From positions 1-64,000 of the forward strand of contig NZ_PGVE01000042.1 in NCBI RefSeq assembly GCF_002860255.1: DNA of 64,000 nt, in the 5' to 3' direction. Shown piece after piece: positions 1-9,303 of the stretch (position 1 is its first letter; each line of letters begins with the position of its first letter). Below the pieces are notes generated by a model. It had not been told where the DNA came from and did no database searches. It was given only the letters and a program-made list of their open reading frames with translations. The position numbers were made by a program, and so were the translations under genes. The stretch comes from Neobacillus cucumis (GTDB lineage Bacteria; Bacillota; Bacilli; Bacillales; Cytobacillaceae).

Positions 1-33
1 TTTCCCTCTACTCGATTAATTGAGTTTATTTTC

Positions 34-63
34 TTGTCTTGAACAGGCCTGGCAAATTATAGT
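34..63 (+). promoter_or_regulatory. Candidate sigma-A promoter of ymfF
   Basis: TTGTCT, an 18-base spacer and TATAGT lie about 95 bases before the ymfF start. The -10 is good and the -35 is moderate. No other promoter-like pair is obvious before the gene. Confidence 0.4.
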
Positions 64-157
64 AAGAAGTATAGGTATTTTTACAAAAGGAAAAGATATA
101 AAGAAAAATGTTTACATATTCTAAAAGTAAGCCCTTTACCAAAAAGGAGGAGTACAA

Positions 158-1438
158 ATGGACTCAACTGCAGAAAAAATTTCAGAATTGCAGGGTTATA
201 AACTCCATGTTATTGAAACAGAAAAGTATAAGACGAATACATTTGTTTGGAGAATGAAAGCTCCTTTAAAAAAAGAGGATGTAACAAAACGGGCACTGCT
301 CCCTCATGTATTACAAAGCAGCTCAGCCAAATATTCTTCCACAACCGCATTACGATCTTATTTAGATGAATTATATGGTGCGACCCTTTTTGTTGATTTA
401 GCCAAAAAAGGTGAATACCATGTCATGAGCGTAACAATAGAAATTGCCAACGAGAAATTTTTAAGCGACCCAACCCCTCTTTTGAAAAAAGGGTTTGAAC
501 TGCTGACAGAGATACTGACCAATCCAAATGCATCTGGAAATGCTTTCGATAAGGATACTGTCGAAAAAGAAAAGCGTGTGCTCAAATCCAGGATCCAATC
601 TGTTTTCGATGATAAAATGCGCTATTCTAATGTCCGCTTACTAGAGGAAATGTGTAAGGGTGAGCCTTATGCATTGCAGGTTAATGGTGAAGCAGACGCG
701 GTAGATTCAATTACACCTGAAAATTTATACGAATACTATCAAAAAGCTTTTTTAGAAGATGAAATGGATCTTTATGTCATCGGGGATGTAAAAGAAGAGG
801 AAGTAAAACAATTTGCCAACCAATTACTTCACTTTGAAAATCGGACACCGAAAAAACTTCAAACGGAAAATACAACAAATCGAACGGAAGTCAATGAGGT
901 AAAAGAAGCACAGGATGTCAAACAAGGAAAATTAAATATCGGGTACCGGACAAATATCGTTTATGGGGATCCTGAGTATTTTGCACTTCAAGTTTTCAAC
1001 GGCATCTTTGGCGGCTTTTCTCATTCTAAATTATTTATTAATGTTCGCGAAAAAGCCAGCCTTGCCTATTACGCAGCCAGCCGTCTTGAAAGCCATAAAG
1101 GCCTTATGATGGTGATGTCAGGGATTGATTTGAAAAATTATGATCAGGCTGTTGGAATTATTCATGAACAAATGGATGCCATGAAAAAAGGGGACTTCAC
1201 TGACCAAGAATTAGTCCAAACGAAAGCGGTTATTCAAAATCAAATTATGGAGACTGTGGATACAGCCAGAGGTTTAACCGAAATCCTTTATCATAATGTG
1301 GTAGCAGCTACGAACATTTCGCTTGATACCTGGATGAGTGAAATGAATAAGGTGACAAAAGAAGAAATCATAGATGCAGCAAATAAGATTCAGCTTGATA
1401 CCATCTATTTCTTAACTGGAACGGAGGCGGGCAAATAA
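158..1438 (+). CDS. ymfF: M16-family peptidase-like protein, inactive-type subunit (YmfF)
   Basis: A 426-residue insulinase-like (M16) protein that forms a pair with the next gene. The place where active M16 enzymes carry the zinc motif HxxEH reads PHVLQSSS, so this copy lacks the metal ligands and is probably the non-catalytic partner. The C-terminal half has the usual M16 inactive domain with a VREKASLAYYA stretch. The start follows AAAGGAGG with good spacing. The stop codon overlaps the ATG of the HxxEH-bearing partner by one base (TAATG), so the two are translationally coupled. The substrate is unknown. In Bacillus this pair is conserved next to ymfI. Confidence 0.88.
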   Translation: MDSTAEKISELQGYKLHVIETEKYKTNTFVWRMKAPLKKEDVTKRALLPHVLQSSSAKYSSTTALRSYLDELYGATLFVDLAKKGEYHVMSVTIEIANEKFLSDPTPLLKKGFELLTEILTNPNASGNAFDKDTVEKEKRVLKSRIQSVFDDKMRYSNVRLLEEMCKGEPYALQVNGEADAVDSITPENLYEYYQKAFLEDEMDLYVIGDVKEEEVKQFANQLLHFENRTPKKLQTENTTNRTEVNEVKEAQDVKQGKLNIGYRTNIVYGDPEYFALQVFNGIFGGFSHSKLFINVREKASLAYYAASRLESHKGLMMVMSGIDLKNYDQAVGIIHEQMDAMKKGDFTDQELVQTKAVIQNQIMETVDTARGLTEILYHNVVAATNISLDTWMSEMNKVTKEEIIDAANKIQLDTIYFLTGTEAGK

Positions 1439-2730
1439 TGGAAAAAATTACTTTTGACCAGCTTCAGGAAGAACTTTTTCATGAAAAAATGTCGAATGGG
1501 CTAAATGTTTATATTCTGCCAAAGAAAGGCTTTAATAAAACATATGCGACCTTTACTACGAAATATGGTTCGGTAGATAATACCTTTGTTCCACTCGGTA
1601 AAGAAGAATTTGTAAAGGTGCCAGATGGAATTGCACACTTCTTAGAGCATAAGCTGTTTGAAAAAGAGGATGGAGATGTGTTTCAGCAGTTCAGCCGTCA
1701 AGGAGCATCAGCTAACGCCTTTACATCGTTTACGCGTACGGCCTATTTATTTTCAAGTACCTCTGATGTGGAAAAGAATTTAGAAACATTGATTGATTTT
1801 GTCCAAAGCCCTTATTTTTCCGAAAAATCGGTTGAAAAAGAAAAGGGGATTATTGGTCAGGAAATCACCATGTATGATGATAATCCAGACTGGCGGCTAT
1901 ACTTTGGCTTAATTCAAAACTTGTATCAAAATCATCCTGTTAAGATTGATATTGCAGGGACCATTGAATCCATTGCGGAAATTGATAAAGATTGGCTATA
2001 TGAGTGTTACAATACCTTCTACCATCCAAGCAACATGCTGTTATTTATCGTGGGTCCAGTTGACCCTGAAAAAATAATGACTCAGGTACGAGACAACCAA
2101 GCAAAAAAAGATTATAAAGATATGCCTGAAATCAAACGTAAGTTTGAGGAAGAGCCGCCGCAAGCGGCTGAAAAGAAACAGGTCCTACAAATGAATGTCC
2201 AGACTTCTAAAACACTCATTGGAATCAAAGCGCTTCATGTGGACCAATCAGGTGAGGAGCTGCTTAAAAACGAGCTTACCATGAATGTGCTGCTCGATTT
2301 ATTGTTTGGAAAAAGTTCTGAAAACTATAATAAACTCTATGATGAAGCACTTGTCGATGAAACCTTCTCCTATGACTATACACAAGAACAAGGCTTTGGG
2401 TTTGCTATGGTAGGAGGAGACACAAGTGAACCGGATCAACTTGCAGATCGACTGCAAGAAATGCTTCTTGCTGCAAAACAGGGCAGTATGTTTAACGAAG
2501 AACAATTAGAAAGAGCAAAAAAGAAGAAAATTGGCGCCTTTTTACGAGCTGTTAACTCACCAGAATATATTGCGAATCAATTTACTCGATACGCCTTTAA
2601 CGATATGAATTTATTCGATGTGGTACCAACACTCGAAAAGATTACCTTACAGGATGTTCAAAAGCTGGCTTCTGAAGTTATTTCAGAGGAACGGTTCTCT
2701 GTATGCCAGGTTGTACCAAAACAAAAGTAG
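1438..2730 (+). CDS. ymfH: M16-family zinc metallopeptidase (YmfH)
   Basis: A 430-residue M16 peptidase. HFLEH at residues 67-71 is the inverted zinc motif HxxEH. A glutamate about 75 residues later, in the IGQEITMYDDNPDW region, fits the third ligand. The protein is cytoplasmic because no signal peptide is present. It likely forms a heterodimer with the upstream YmfF, whose motif is degenerate, in the arrangement seen in two-subunit M16 proteases. The substrate cannot be told from sequence. It shares an operon with ymfF, and a possible weak terminator follows before ymfI. Confidence 0.9.
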   Translation: MEKITFDQLQEELFHEKMSNGLNVYILPKKGFNKTYATFTTKYGSVDNTFVPLGKEEFVKVPDGIAHFLEHKLFEKEDGDVFQQFSRQGASANAFTSFTRTAYLFSSTSDVEKNLETLIDFVQSPYFSEKSVEKEKGIIGQEITMYDDNPDWRLYFGLIQNLYQNHPVKIDIAGTIESIAEIDKDWLYECYNTFYHPSNMLLFIVGPVDPEKIMTQVRDNQAKKDYKDMPEIKRKFEEEPPQAAEKKQVLQMNVQTSKTLIGIKALHVDQSGEELLKNELTMNVLLDLLFGKSSENYNKLYDEALVDETFSYDYTQEQGFGFAMVGGDTSEPDQLADRLQEMLLAAKQGSMFNEEQLERAKKKKIGAFLRAVNSPEYIANQFTRYAFNDMNLFDVVPTLEKITLQDVQKLASEVISEERFSVCQVVPKQK

Positions 2731-2733
2731 GCG

Positions 2734-2762
2734 AAAGAAGCGTCGTGCCACGGCGCTTCTTT
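2734..2762 (+). terminator. Weak terminator or attenuating hairpin after ymfH
   Basis: A 9-bp perfect stem (AAAGAAGCG with CGCTTCTTT) has an 11-base loop. Only a short T run is present in the 3' arm, so read-through into ymfI is likely. Confidence 0.45.
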
Positions 2763-2794
2763 GCATGTCCTTATTTGATGAAAGAGTGATGTAA

Positions 2795-3517
2795 TTGAGA
2801 AAATATGTATTATTAACGGGAGCAAGCGGAGGAATCGGACAAGCGTTAGCTTTACATTTAGCTGCGAAAGGATATCATTTATATCTGCATTACAATAAAA
2901 ACGAACAAACCATCCGAGAACTAAGAAATAAACTCGAACCCTTCGGCGGAGAATACATACCCGTTCAGGCCGACTTTACTTCGCCAATTGGATACAAATC
3001 GATTTTACCGCATATTTTTTCCTTAGATGCGTTGATTCATTGCGGAGGAAAAAGTCATTATGGGCTGCTGGTGGATTTAAAGCAAGACGAAGCACAGGAA
3101 TTATTTAATATTCATGTCTTAAATCCATTGATGTTAACAAAAGAATTATTACCTAAATTTTTAACTAAACGCTCAGGTAATATCATTGTGATTACCTCTA
3201 TATGGGGACAGACGGGTGCTGCATGTGAAGTGGCCTACTCCGCCGCTAAGGGGGCGCAAATTGCTTTTGTTAAAGCGCTTAGTAAAGAAGTGGCTTTAAA
3301 TGGAATTCGTGTCAATGCCATTGCCCCAGGTGCTGTGGATACCCCAATGATGGAAGGTTTCACACAGGAAGAAATAGAACAAATCTCCTTTGACATCCCA
3401 ATGGGGAGAATAGCCAAGCCAGAAGAAATTGCTTCAAGTGCAGCATTCTTACTCTCAGAAGAGTCTTCCTATATGACGGGACAAGTGTTGTCTGTTAACG
3501 GTGGATGGTACACATAA
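2795..3517 (+). CDS. ymfI: SDR-family reductase YmfI (EF-P 5-aminopentanone reductase type)
   Basis: A 240-residue short-chain dehydrogenase. The NADPH-binding TGASGGIG is at residues 8-15. The catalytic Ser135, Tyr148 and Lys152 are visible in VITSIWG and YSAAK. In B. subtilis YmfI reduces the 5-aminopentanone group on elongation factor P, and the gene neighbourhood here is identical, so that role is inferred. The start is TTG preceded by AAAGAGTG, and no ATG fits the conserved N terminus MRKYVLLTGA. It resembles FabG, but its context separates it from fatty-acid FabG. Confidence 0.85.
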   Translation: MRKYVLLTGASGGIGQALALHLAAKGYHLYLHYNKNEQTIRELRNKLEPFGGEYIPVQADFTSPIGYKSILPHIFSLDALIHCGGKSHYGLLVDLKQDEAQELFNIHVLNPLMLTKELLPKFLTKRSGNIIVITSIWGQTGAACEVAYSAAKGAQIAFVKALSKEVALNGIRVNAIAPGAVDTPMMEGFTQEEIEQISFDIPMGRIAKPEEIASSAAFLLSEESSYMTGQVLSVNGGWYT

Positions 3518-3593
3518 TTTTACAATTATCGATGAATAGTTCTTGATGCTTCTTCGCAAAATATCCTTGTACCATTCTAAAGGAGGGAATACA

Positions 3594-3851
3594 ATGTCTG
3601 TTTTAGAAAACTGGAAACAATGGGAAGACTTCTTAGCCGATCGTCTTCATCATGCACAAAATGAAGGTATGAGTGAGGGCGCTGTTAGTAACCTTGCTTT
3701 TCAAATCGGTGATTACTTAGCAAACCAGGTTGAACCGAAAAATGAACAAGAAAGAATTCTTGCAGATCTTTGGTCCGTGGCTGACAAACAAGAACAGCAG
3801 GCCATTGCCAATATGATGGTTAAACTCATTTCAAATAACGGCTCACGCTAA
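3594..3851 (+). CDS. ymfJ: DUF3243 protein YmfJ
   Basis: A small soluble 85-residue protein beginning MSVLENWKQWEDFLADRL. The frame is open further upstream, but the ATG at 3594 follows AAAGGAGGG at ideal spacing and gives the family's normal length. It is conserved between ymfI and ymfK in Bacillus. The biochemical role is unknown. The composition is acidic and helical, without membrane segments or a signal peptide. A strong terminator directly follows the stop. Confidence 0.85.
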   Translation: MSVLENWKQWEDFLADRLHHAQNEGMSEGAVSNLAFQIGDYLANQVEPKNEQERILADLWSVADKQEQQAIANMMVKLISNNGSR

Positions 3852-3883
3852 GAGAGAGGGACCTCAGGGTCTCCTCTCTTTTC
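3851..3883 (+). terminator. Terminator of the ymfFHIJ operon
   Basis: The GAGAGGGACC / GGTCTCCTCTC arms begin at the ymfJ stop and end in TTTTC. This is a GC-containing stem followed by a T run. Confidence 0.7.
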
Positions 3884-4034
3884 ACATTTAATAACGAATG
3901 TATTCTTTTTTTAATAAATAGCTCATATTCTGTGTTTTTTCTTTCATCTTCTATCAAAATCATTTATTATAAAGTTTAGACGTCGTGGAAGTATAAAAAA
4001 AATGTCGAAACTTCTTTTTGGGGGTTTTTTATTT

Positions 4035-4823
4035 ATGAAAAAAGAATGGTACTTAGAATATGAGATTCAAAAAAACCGCCCTGGTCTTTTGGGTGACATT
4101 TCTTCTTTATTAGGTATGCTTGCAATTAATATTGTCACTATTAATGGTGTAGATGAAGGCAGGCGCGGATTATTAATTTTAGCGAAAGATGATGATCAAA
4201 TAAAACGGCTTGAGTCAATTTTAAATACAATGGACACAATAAAACTAATAAAACTAAGAGAGCCGAAACTGCGTGACAGATTAGCAGTCAGACATGGCCG
4301 CTATATTCAAAGGGACGCTGATGATAAAAAAACTTTCCGTTTTGTAAGGGATGAGCTTGGATTATTAGTTGATTTTATGGCAGAATTATTTAAGCAGGAG
4401 GGGCATAAACTCATCGGTATTCGCGGTATGCCTCGCGTTGGTAAAACGGAATCACTCGTTGCGGCAAGTGTTTGTGCAAATAAGCGCTGGTTGTTTGTTT
4501 CTTCTACTTTATTAAAACAAACCATCCGCAATCAACTGATCGAGGATGAGTACAATGCAAACAACTTGTTTATCCTTGATGGAATTGTATCGACTAGACG
4601 TGCAAATGAGCGTCACTGGCAGCTTGTTCGTGAAATAATGCGCATGCCTTCAGTTAAAGTGATTGAACATCCTGATATCTTTGTACAAAATTCAGAGTAC
4701 ACGCTTGACGATTTCGATTATATTATTGAACTTCGTAACCACGCTGATGAAGAAATAACCTATGATGTCGTGGATCAACATAATATGTTCTCCGGATCTG
4801 ATTTTGGAGATTTTGATTTTTAA
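4035..4823 (+). CDS. ymfK: DUF3388 protein YmfK
   Basis: A 262-residue conserved Bacillus protein of unknown function. The N-terminal ~75 residues (WYLEYEIQKNRPGLLG onward) look like an ACT-type fold. A P-loop-like GMPRVGKTES follows near residue 135, suggesting nucleotide binding. The C terminus is acidic (GSDFGDFDF). I chose ATG 4035 because it matches the family's usual start near WYLEYEI. An in-frame ATG at 4002 would add 11 hydrophobic residues and cannot be excluded. It lies directly before rodZ, as in B. subtilis. Confidence 0.8.
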   Translation: MKKEWYLEYEIQKNRPGLLGDISSLLGMLAINIVTINGVDEGRRGLLILAKDDDQIKRLESILNTMDTIKLIKLREPKLRDRLAVRHGRYIQRDADDKKTFRFVRDELGLLVDFMAELFKQEGHKLIGIRGMPRVGKTESLVAASVCANKRWLFVSSTLLKQTIRNQLIEDEYNANNLFILDGIVSTRRANERHWQLVREIMRMPSVKVIEHPDIFVQNSEYTLDDFDYIIELRNHADEEITYDVVDQHNMFSGSDFGDFDF

Positions 4824-4843
4824 TAAATTGGAAGGTGTTACAG

Positions 4844-5746
4844 GTGACGGAACTAGGGAATCGATTAAAGGAAGCCCGATTAGCTAAAAACTTAAGCTTA
4901 GACGATCTTCAGGCCATAACCAAAATCCAAAAACGCTATTTAGTTGGAATTGAAGAAGGTAATTACGCGAGTATGCCCGGAAATTTTTATGTAAGGGCCT
5001 TTATTAAACAATATGCAGAAGCGTTAAACCTAAATCCTGATGAAATCTTTGAAACCTATAAAAACGAGATTCCAGCCTCTCATAATGATGAGATGCATCA
5101 TTTATCACGGGTGCAGACACACAAAGCTATTTCAGAAGGAAATTCTAAAATATTTGATATACTCCCAAAAGTTATAATCGGTGTTTTTGTCATTGGGGTT
5201 GCTAGTGTCTTATATTACTTTATTTCCAATCATGCTGGCGATAATGCCAATGAATCGGTTAGCAATGACAGGGAGCAGGTTAAAATTGAAAAATCGGATC
5301 AGCTTGAAAAGGTAAAGGCTGATCAGACGAAAAAACAAGAAAGCACTGCTACTAAAACAGATAAAGATACAGCCAAAACGGAAGAGGAAACGACTCCGAT
5401 TGCTGATACTCCAAAGCAGGAATTGAAGGCTGTTCAAACCCAAGGGAATACGACAACCTATGATTTGAAAAATGCTGATAAATTTGTAATCAAGTTAGTT
5501 TCAAAAGGCAACACTTGGGTAAGCATTAAAAATGGAAAACAAAAAACCTTTTTCCAAGGAACTCTTAGAAAAGGGCAAACTGAGAGTCAAAAGCAAGATT
5601 TATCCGCAGAAAATATGGCTGTCATTAGGGTCGGAAACGCCGCAGATACAGATATTTATGTTAATGACCAAAAGCTTGAGTATGCCATCCCGGCAACAGC
5701 CAATGTTCAGAACATCAAGATTCAACATGTTCTGAAGAATGAATAG
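4844..5746 (+). CDS. rodZ: RodZ-type cell-shape protein (YmfM), HTH plus membrane anchor
   Basis: About 300 residues. The N-terminal helix-turn-helix (ELGNRLKEARLAKNLSLDDL) is of the RodZ type, which binds MreB rather than DNA. A single transmembrane helix lies near residues 106-127 (ILPKVIIGVFVIG). A charged Lys/Thr/Glu-rich linker follows, then a C-terminal beta-rich DUF4115 domain outside the membrane. GTG 4844 sits 8 bases after GGAAGG; the upstream in-frame GTG at 4835 overlaps that site. It links cytoskeletal MreB proteins to the wall machinery. Another MreB paralogue (mreBH) is encoded at 42-43 kb. Confidence 0.88.
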   Translation: MTELGNRLKEARLAKNLSLDDLQAITKIQKRYLVGIEEGNYASMPGNFYVRAFIKQYAEALNLNPDEIFETYKNEIPASHNDEMHHLSRVQTHKAISEGNSKIFDILPKVIIGVFVIGVASVLYYFISNHAGDNANESVSNDREQVKIEKSDQLEKVKADQTKKQESTATKTDKDTAKTEEETTPIADTPKQELKAVQTQGNTTTYDLKNADKFVIKLVSKGNTWVSIKNGKQKTFFQGTLRKGQTESQKQDLSAENMAVIRVGNAADTDIYVNDQKLEYAIPATANVQNIKIQHVLKNE

Positions 5747-5768
5747 TCATCTGCTGATGGCTATTTTT
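5745..5768 (+). terminator. Terminator after rodZ
   Basis: AGTCATC / GATGGCT (one T-G pair) with a TGCT loop, followed by ATTTTT. It overlaps the rodZ stop codon. Confidence 0.6.
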
Positions 5769-5798
5769 CACTTTTTTCAATGATAAGGAGAAGAAATT

Positions 5799-6383
5799 AT
5801 GAATATCCCTAATAGAATAACGGTATCAAGGATCCTATTAATCCCTTTATTCTTAATTATTATGCTCGTACCCTTTGATTGGGGCGACATGCACCTTCTT
5901 GGAGCAGATATGCCTGTTACCCATTTTGTGGGCGCTCTTATTTTTATAATTGCATCATGTACAGACTGGGTGGATGGGCATTATGCTCGTAAGTATAACC
6001 TGGTAACAAATATGGGGAAATTCCTTGATCCGCTGGCTGATAAATTATTAGTATCAGCTGCATTAATCGTTCTGGTTGAACTTAACGATGTATATGCTCC
6101 TTCATGGATTGTCATCATTATTATCAGCAGGGAATTTGCTGTAACCGGGCTTCGCTTATTATTAGCGGGTGAAGGAGAGGTAGTTGCAGCAAATATGCTT
6201 GGTAAAATTAAGACATGGACACAAATTATCGCCATTTCTTCGCTATTACTACATAATATTATTTTTGAAATGATTTCGTTTCGATTTGATATTTTAGCAT
6301 TATGGGTTGCGATGATTTTTACCATTTGGTCCGGCTGGGATTATTTCGCTAAAAACAGCCATGTGTTAAAGAATTCAAAATAA
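5799..6383 (+). CDS. pgsA: CDP-diacylglycerol-glycerol-3-phosphate phosphatidyltransferase
   Basis: A 194-residue integral membrane enzyme that makes phosphatidylglycerol phosphate, the committed step to phosphatidylglycerol and cardiolipin. The CDP-alcohol phosphotransferase motif DGxxARx8Gx3Dx3D is complete around residues 60-82 (DGHYARKYN ... GKFLDPLADK). Several hydrophobic helices are present. AAGGAG precedes the ATG. It stands between rodZ and cinA as in B. subtilis. Confidence 0.95.
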   Translation: MNIPNRITVSRILLIPLFLIIMLVPFDWGDMHLLGADMPVTHFVGALIFIIASCTDWVDGHYARKYNLVTNMGKFLDPLADKLLVSAALIVLVELNDVYAPSWIVIIIISREFAVTGLRLLLAGEGEVVAANMLGKIKTWTQIIAISSLLLHNIIFEMISFRFDILALWVAMIFTIWSGWDYFAKNSHVLKNSK

Positions 6384-6409
6384 TACGGTTTTACTAAGGG
6401 GTGACTGGG

Positions 6410-7663
6410 TTGAAGAATGCTGAGATTATTGCGGTTGGTTCCGAGTTATTACTTGGGCAAATTGTGAATACCAACGCACGTTTTATTTCACAGCAATTAG
6501 CTGAGTTAGGTATTAACGTATATTTTCATACGGTAGTTGGGGACAATCCTGACAGGCTGTTGTCAGCGATTAAAACAGCTGAAACGCGCGCCAATGTCAT
6601 TATTTTCACCGGTGGTTTGGGACCAACCAAAGATGATTTAACCAAGGAAACGATTGCCCGTCACTTGGGAAAAAATCTTGTGACGGATCAAAAGGCCCTT
6701 GAGTCAATCGAGCAATATTTTGCACGAACCAATCGTGTGATGACAGAGAATAATCGAAAGCAGGCATGGGTGTTAGAAGGCTCTCAAATCCTTCCAAATG
6801 ACCACGGGATGGCTCCTGGGATGGTCCTTGAATCAAACGGTAATACCTATATGCTTTTACCAGGTCCTCCAAAGGAAATGGAACCTATGTTTCGCCAATA
6901 TGGATACCCGGCATTGGCATCTAAAGATGCATTTCAAGAAAAAATTGTTTCTAGGGTTCTTCGTTTCTTTGGAATTGGGGAAGCGGCATTGGAAACAGAA
7001 ATTATCGACCTTATTGATGCACAAAGTAATCCAACGATTGCCCCTCTTGCAGGAGATGGAGAGGTAACGCTGAGGCTGACAGCGAAACACGTAGATGAGG
7101 GAATAGCTCAATCTATGTTGGATGAAGTAGAGAAAGCCATTAGTCAGCGTGTAGGTCAGTTTATTTATGGATATGATAACACCTCATTGTTATCAGAGCT
7201 GACAAAGGTTCTGAAAGAAAGAAAACTAACCATTACAGCGGCTGAGAGTTTAACGGGGGGCTTGTTCCAGAAGGAGATGACCTCGATTGGCGGCGCTAGT
7301 TCTGTGTTTAAAGGCGGAATCGTTTGCTATTCAAATGAAGTGAAGCACAACGTTCTTCAAGTGAAACAAGAAACACTTGAAAAGGATGGGGCCGTGAGTG
7401 AACAATGTGCCTTAGAACTCGCGGAAAATGCTGCTGCGTTGTTAGGTGCTGATATTGGCGTTAGTTTCACAGGTGTAGCAGGACCGAATGAACTAGAAGG
7501 AAAGCCGGTTGGGACGGTTTATATTGGGGTAGCTTTGAAGGGAAGGCCGACGGTAGTTGAAAAGCTTACTCTCGGCGGAACAAGAGAAGCAATCCGCAAT
7601 CGTGCGGTGAAATATGGATGTTATTATGCTTTGCGCAATTTAAAAGAATCACAGAATGCTTAA
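6410..7663 (+). CDS. cinA: CinA: competence-damage inducible protein / NMN amidohydrolase domain
   Basis: About 417 residues in two parts. The N-terminal MoCF-like domain ([14 protein letters not shown], then [10 protein letters not shown]) has ADP-ribose pyrophosphatase activity in characterised members. The C-terminal PncC-type domain ([16 protein letters not shown]) is linked to NMN deamidation. The TTG at 6410 lies 7-8 bases after AAGGGGTG; the GTG at 6401 is inside that site. The gene commonly precedes recA and can be co-transcribed with it, although here a hairpin terminator and a separate recA promoter intervene. Confidence 0.92.
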   Translation: MKNAEIIAVGSELLLGQIVNTNARFISQQLAELGINVYFHTVVGDNPDRLLSAIKTAETRANVIIFTGGLGPTKDDLTKETIARHLGKNLVTDQKALESIEQYFARTNRVMTENNRKQAWVLEGSQILPNDHGMAPGMVLESNGNTYMLLPGPPKEMEPMFRQYGYPALASKDAFQEKIVSRVLRFFGIGEAALETEIIDLIDAQSNPTIAPLAGDGEVTLRLTAKHVDEGIAQSMLDEVEKAISQRVGQFIYGYDNTSLLSELTKVLKERKLTITAAESLTGGLFQKEMTSIGGASSVFKGGIVCYSNEVKHNVLQVKQETLEKDGAVSEQCALELAENAAALLGADIGVSFTGVAGPNELEGKPVGTVYIGVALKGRPTVVEKLTLGGTREAIRNRAVKYGCYYALRNLKESQNA

Positions 7664-7683
7664 TAGTGTTCTGTGATTTTTTG
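7647..7683 (+). terminator. Terminator overlapping the end of cinA
   Basis: AATCACAGAA pairs with TTCTGTGATT across a 12-base loop containing the stop codon, and TTTTTTG follows. Confidence 0.75.
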
Positions 7684-7819
7684 TTTTGAGCGAATGAGTA
7701 GAAGTTTGATTTTTCAGATAAGAGAGGGAAATATCTTTATCAGTAAGTTTTCTTGAATAGAAAGACAAAAATAGGGGTAATATGGTTTGTTTCCTAGTAT
7801 AAATTGTTTATAAAACGGT

Positions 7820-7833
7820 CGAATAAATGTTCG
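7820..7833 (+). promoter_or_regulatory. LexA (Cheo) box of recA
   Basis: CGAATAAATGTTCG differs from the Bacillus SOS consensus CGAACNNNNGTTCG at one base. It is nine bases upstream of the recA -35 element, and a lexA gene of the Bacillus type is present at 52.6 kb. Confidence 0.75.
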
Positions 7834-7842
7834 CTTTTTTAC

Positions 7843-7871
7843 TCGACAAATAGACTAAAAGAAGGTATAGT
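7843..7871 (+). promoter_or_regulatory. recA sigma-A promoter
   Basis: TCGACA, a 17-base spacer and TATAGT lie 72 bases before the recA start codon and just downstream of the LexA box. Confidence 0.7.
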
Positions 7872-7943
7872 ATTTATAGGATTTATTTTGATAGACTCTT
7901 AATGATAATTAATTTTCTTTATATAAAAAAGGAGGAACTATTT

Positions 7944-8984
7944 GTGAGTGACCGTAAAGCCGCCTTAGAAATGGCGTTAAAGCAAATAGAAAAACAATTT
8001 GGTAAAGGCTCCATTATGAAAATGGGAGAACAAACCGAGACAAGAATATCAACAGTACCAAGCGGCTCCTTAGCACTTGATGCGGCACTTGGAGTGGGCG
8101 GATACCCTAGAGGACGTATTATTGAAATTTACGGTCCAGAAAGTTCAGGTAAAACAACCGTTGCTCTTCATGCAATTGCAGAAGTACAGGCAAAAGGCGG
8201 ACAAGCAGCGTTTATCGATGCTGAACACGCTCTTGACCCAACCTATGCTCAAAAATTAGGTGTTAACATTGATGAATTACTATTATCACAGCCTGATACT
8301 GGTGAACAGGCACTTGAAATCGCTGAAGCATTAGTACGAAGCGGTGCGGTCGATATTATCGTTATTGACTCCGTTGCAGCTCTAGTTCCTAAAGCAGAGA
8401 TTGAAGGCGAAATGGGTGACGCACACGTAGGTTTACAAGCCCGCTTAATGTCACAAGCTCTTCGTAAACTATCAGGTGCTATCAATAAATCAAAAACAAT
8501 CGCAGTCTTCATTAACCAGATTCGTGAAAAGGTAGGAGTCATGTTTGGGAACCCCGAGACAACTCCAGGTGGACGTGCATTAAAGTTCTACTCCACCATC
8601 CGTCTTGAAGTACGCCGTGCAGAAACTTTAAAACAAGGTAATGACATGGTTGGTAACAAGACAAAAATTAAAGTCGTAAAGAATAAAGTGGCACCACCAT
8701 TCCGTACAGCTGAAGTCGATATCATGTATGGAGAAGGGATCTCTAAAGAGGGTGAAATCATCGATTTAGGATCTGAACTGGATATCGTTCAAAAAAGCGG
8801 ATCCTGGTATTCTTATAACGATGAAAGACTTGGCCAAGGCCGTGAAAATGCGAAATTATTCTTAAAAGAAAACCCAGATATCCGTCAAGATATCCATCAA
8901 AAAATCCGAGAACACTACGGTCTAGATGGAGATAAAGTTGTAACGGAAACAGAGGACAATGAGCAGTTTGATTTACTAGACTAG
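7944..8984 (+). CDS. recA: RecA recombinase
   Basis: A 346-residue RecA. The Walker A motif GPESSGKT is near residues 64-71, and the loop regions [17 protein letters not shown] and GGRALKFYS are canonical. It polymerises on single-stranded DNA, catalyses strand exchange, and stimulates LexA self-cleavage. GTG 7944 follows GGAGG by 8 bases. The longer open frame (from 7902) adds a non-conserved tail before the family start [11 protein letters not shown]. Regulation is by LexA (box at 7820). A strong terminator follows. Confidence 0.98.
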   Translation: MSDRKAALEMALKQIEKQFGKGSIMKMGEQTETRISTVPSGSLALDAALGVGGYPRGRIIEIYGPESSGKTTVALHAIAEVQAKGGQAAFIDAEHALDPTYAQKLGVNIDELLLSQPDTGEQALEIAEALVRSGAVDIIVIDSVAALVPKAEIEGEMGDAHVGLQARLMSQALRKLSGAINKSKTIAVFINQIREKVGVMFGNPETTPGGRALKFYSTIRLEVRRAETLKQGNDMVGNKTKIKVVKNKVAPPFRTAEVDIMYGEGISKEGEIIDLGSELDIVQKSGSWYSYNDERLGQGRENAKLFLKENPDIRQDIHQKIREHYGLDGDKVVTETEDNEQFDLLD

Positions 8985-8989
8985 TTTTT

Positions 8990-9022
8990 AAAAAGCAAAA
9001 CCAATAAAGGTTTTGCTTTTTT
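8990..9022 (+). terminator. recA terminator
   Basis: AAAAGCAAAACC / GGTTTTGCTTTT with a six-base loop and a T7 tail. Confidence 0.85.
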
Positions 9023-9137
9023 TATAAAATGAATATTAATGCATTATATTTTATAATTATTCATATTGTACTTTACAAAACTACCAAGAATTTTATGAGA
9101 AATTCTAAATATTTCAAAAAGCTAATTGGACTAAGCC

Positions 9138-9166
9138 TTGACAATAAATATTCACAGCTTTACAAT
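9138..9166 (+). promoter_or_regulatory. Strong sigma-A promoter for rny
   Basis: TTGACA, a 17-base spacer and TACAAT make a near-consensus promoter about 135 bases before rny. The remaining 8985-9303 gap shows only the recA terminator and this promoter. Confidence 0.7.
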
Positions 9167-9303
9167 TAACATGTATATTTTACATTTTTGGAAATATTAC
9201 ATTGCGAAAAGCCTTGGTGCTTGGTGTATGTTGAGTCTAAACAATGTACTTGCCGACACTTAAAAAAAAGAACAAAAGTTCATAGCAAGAGGAGGTGTAA
9301 CGA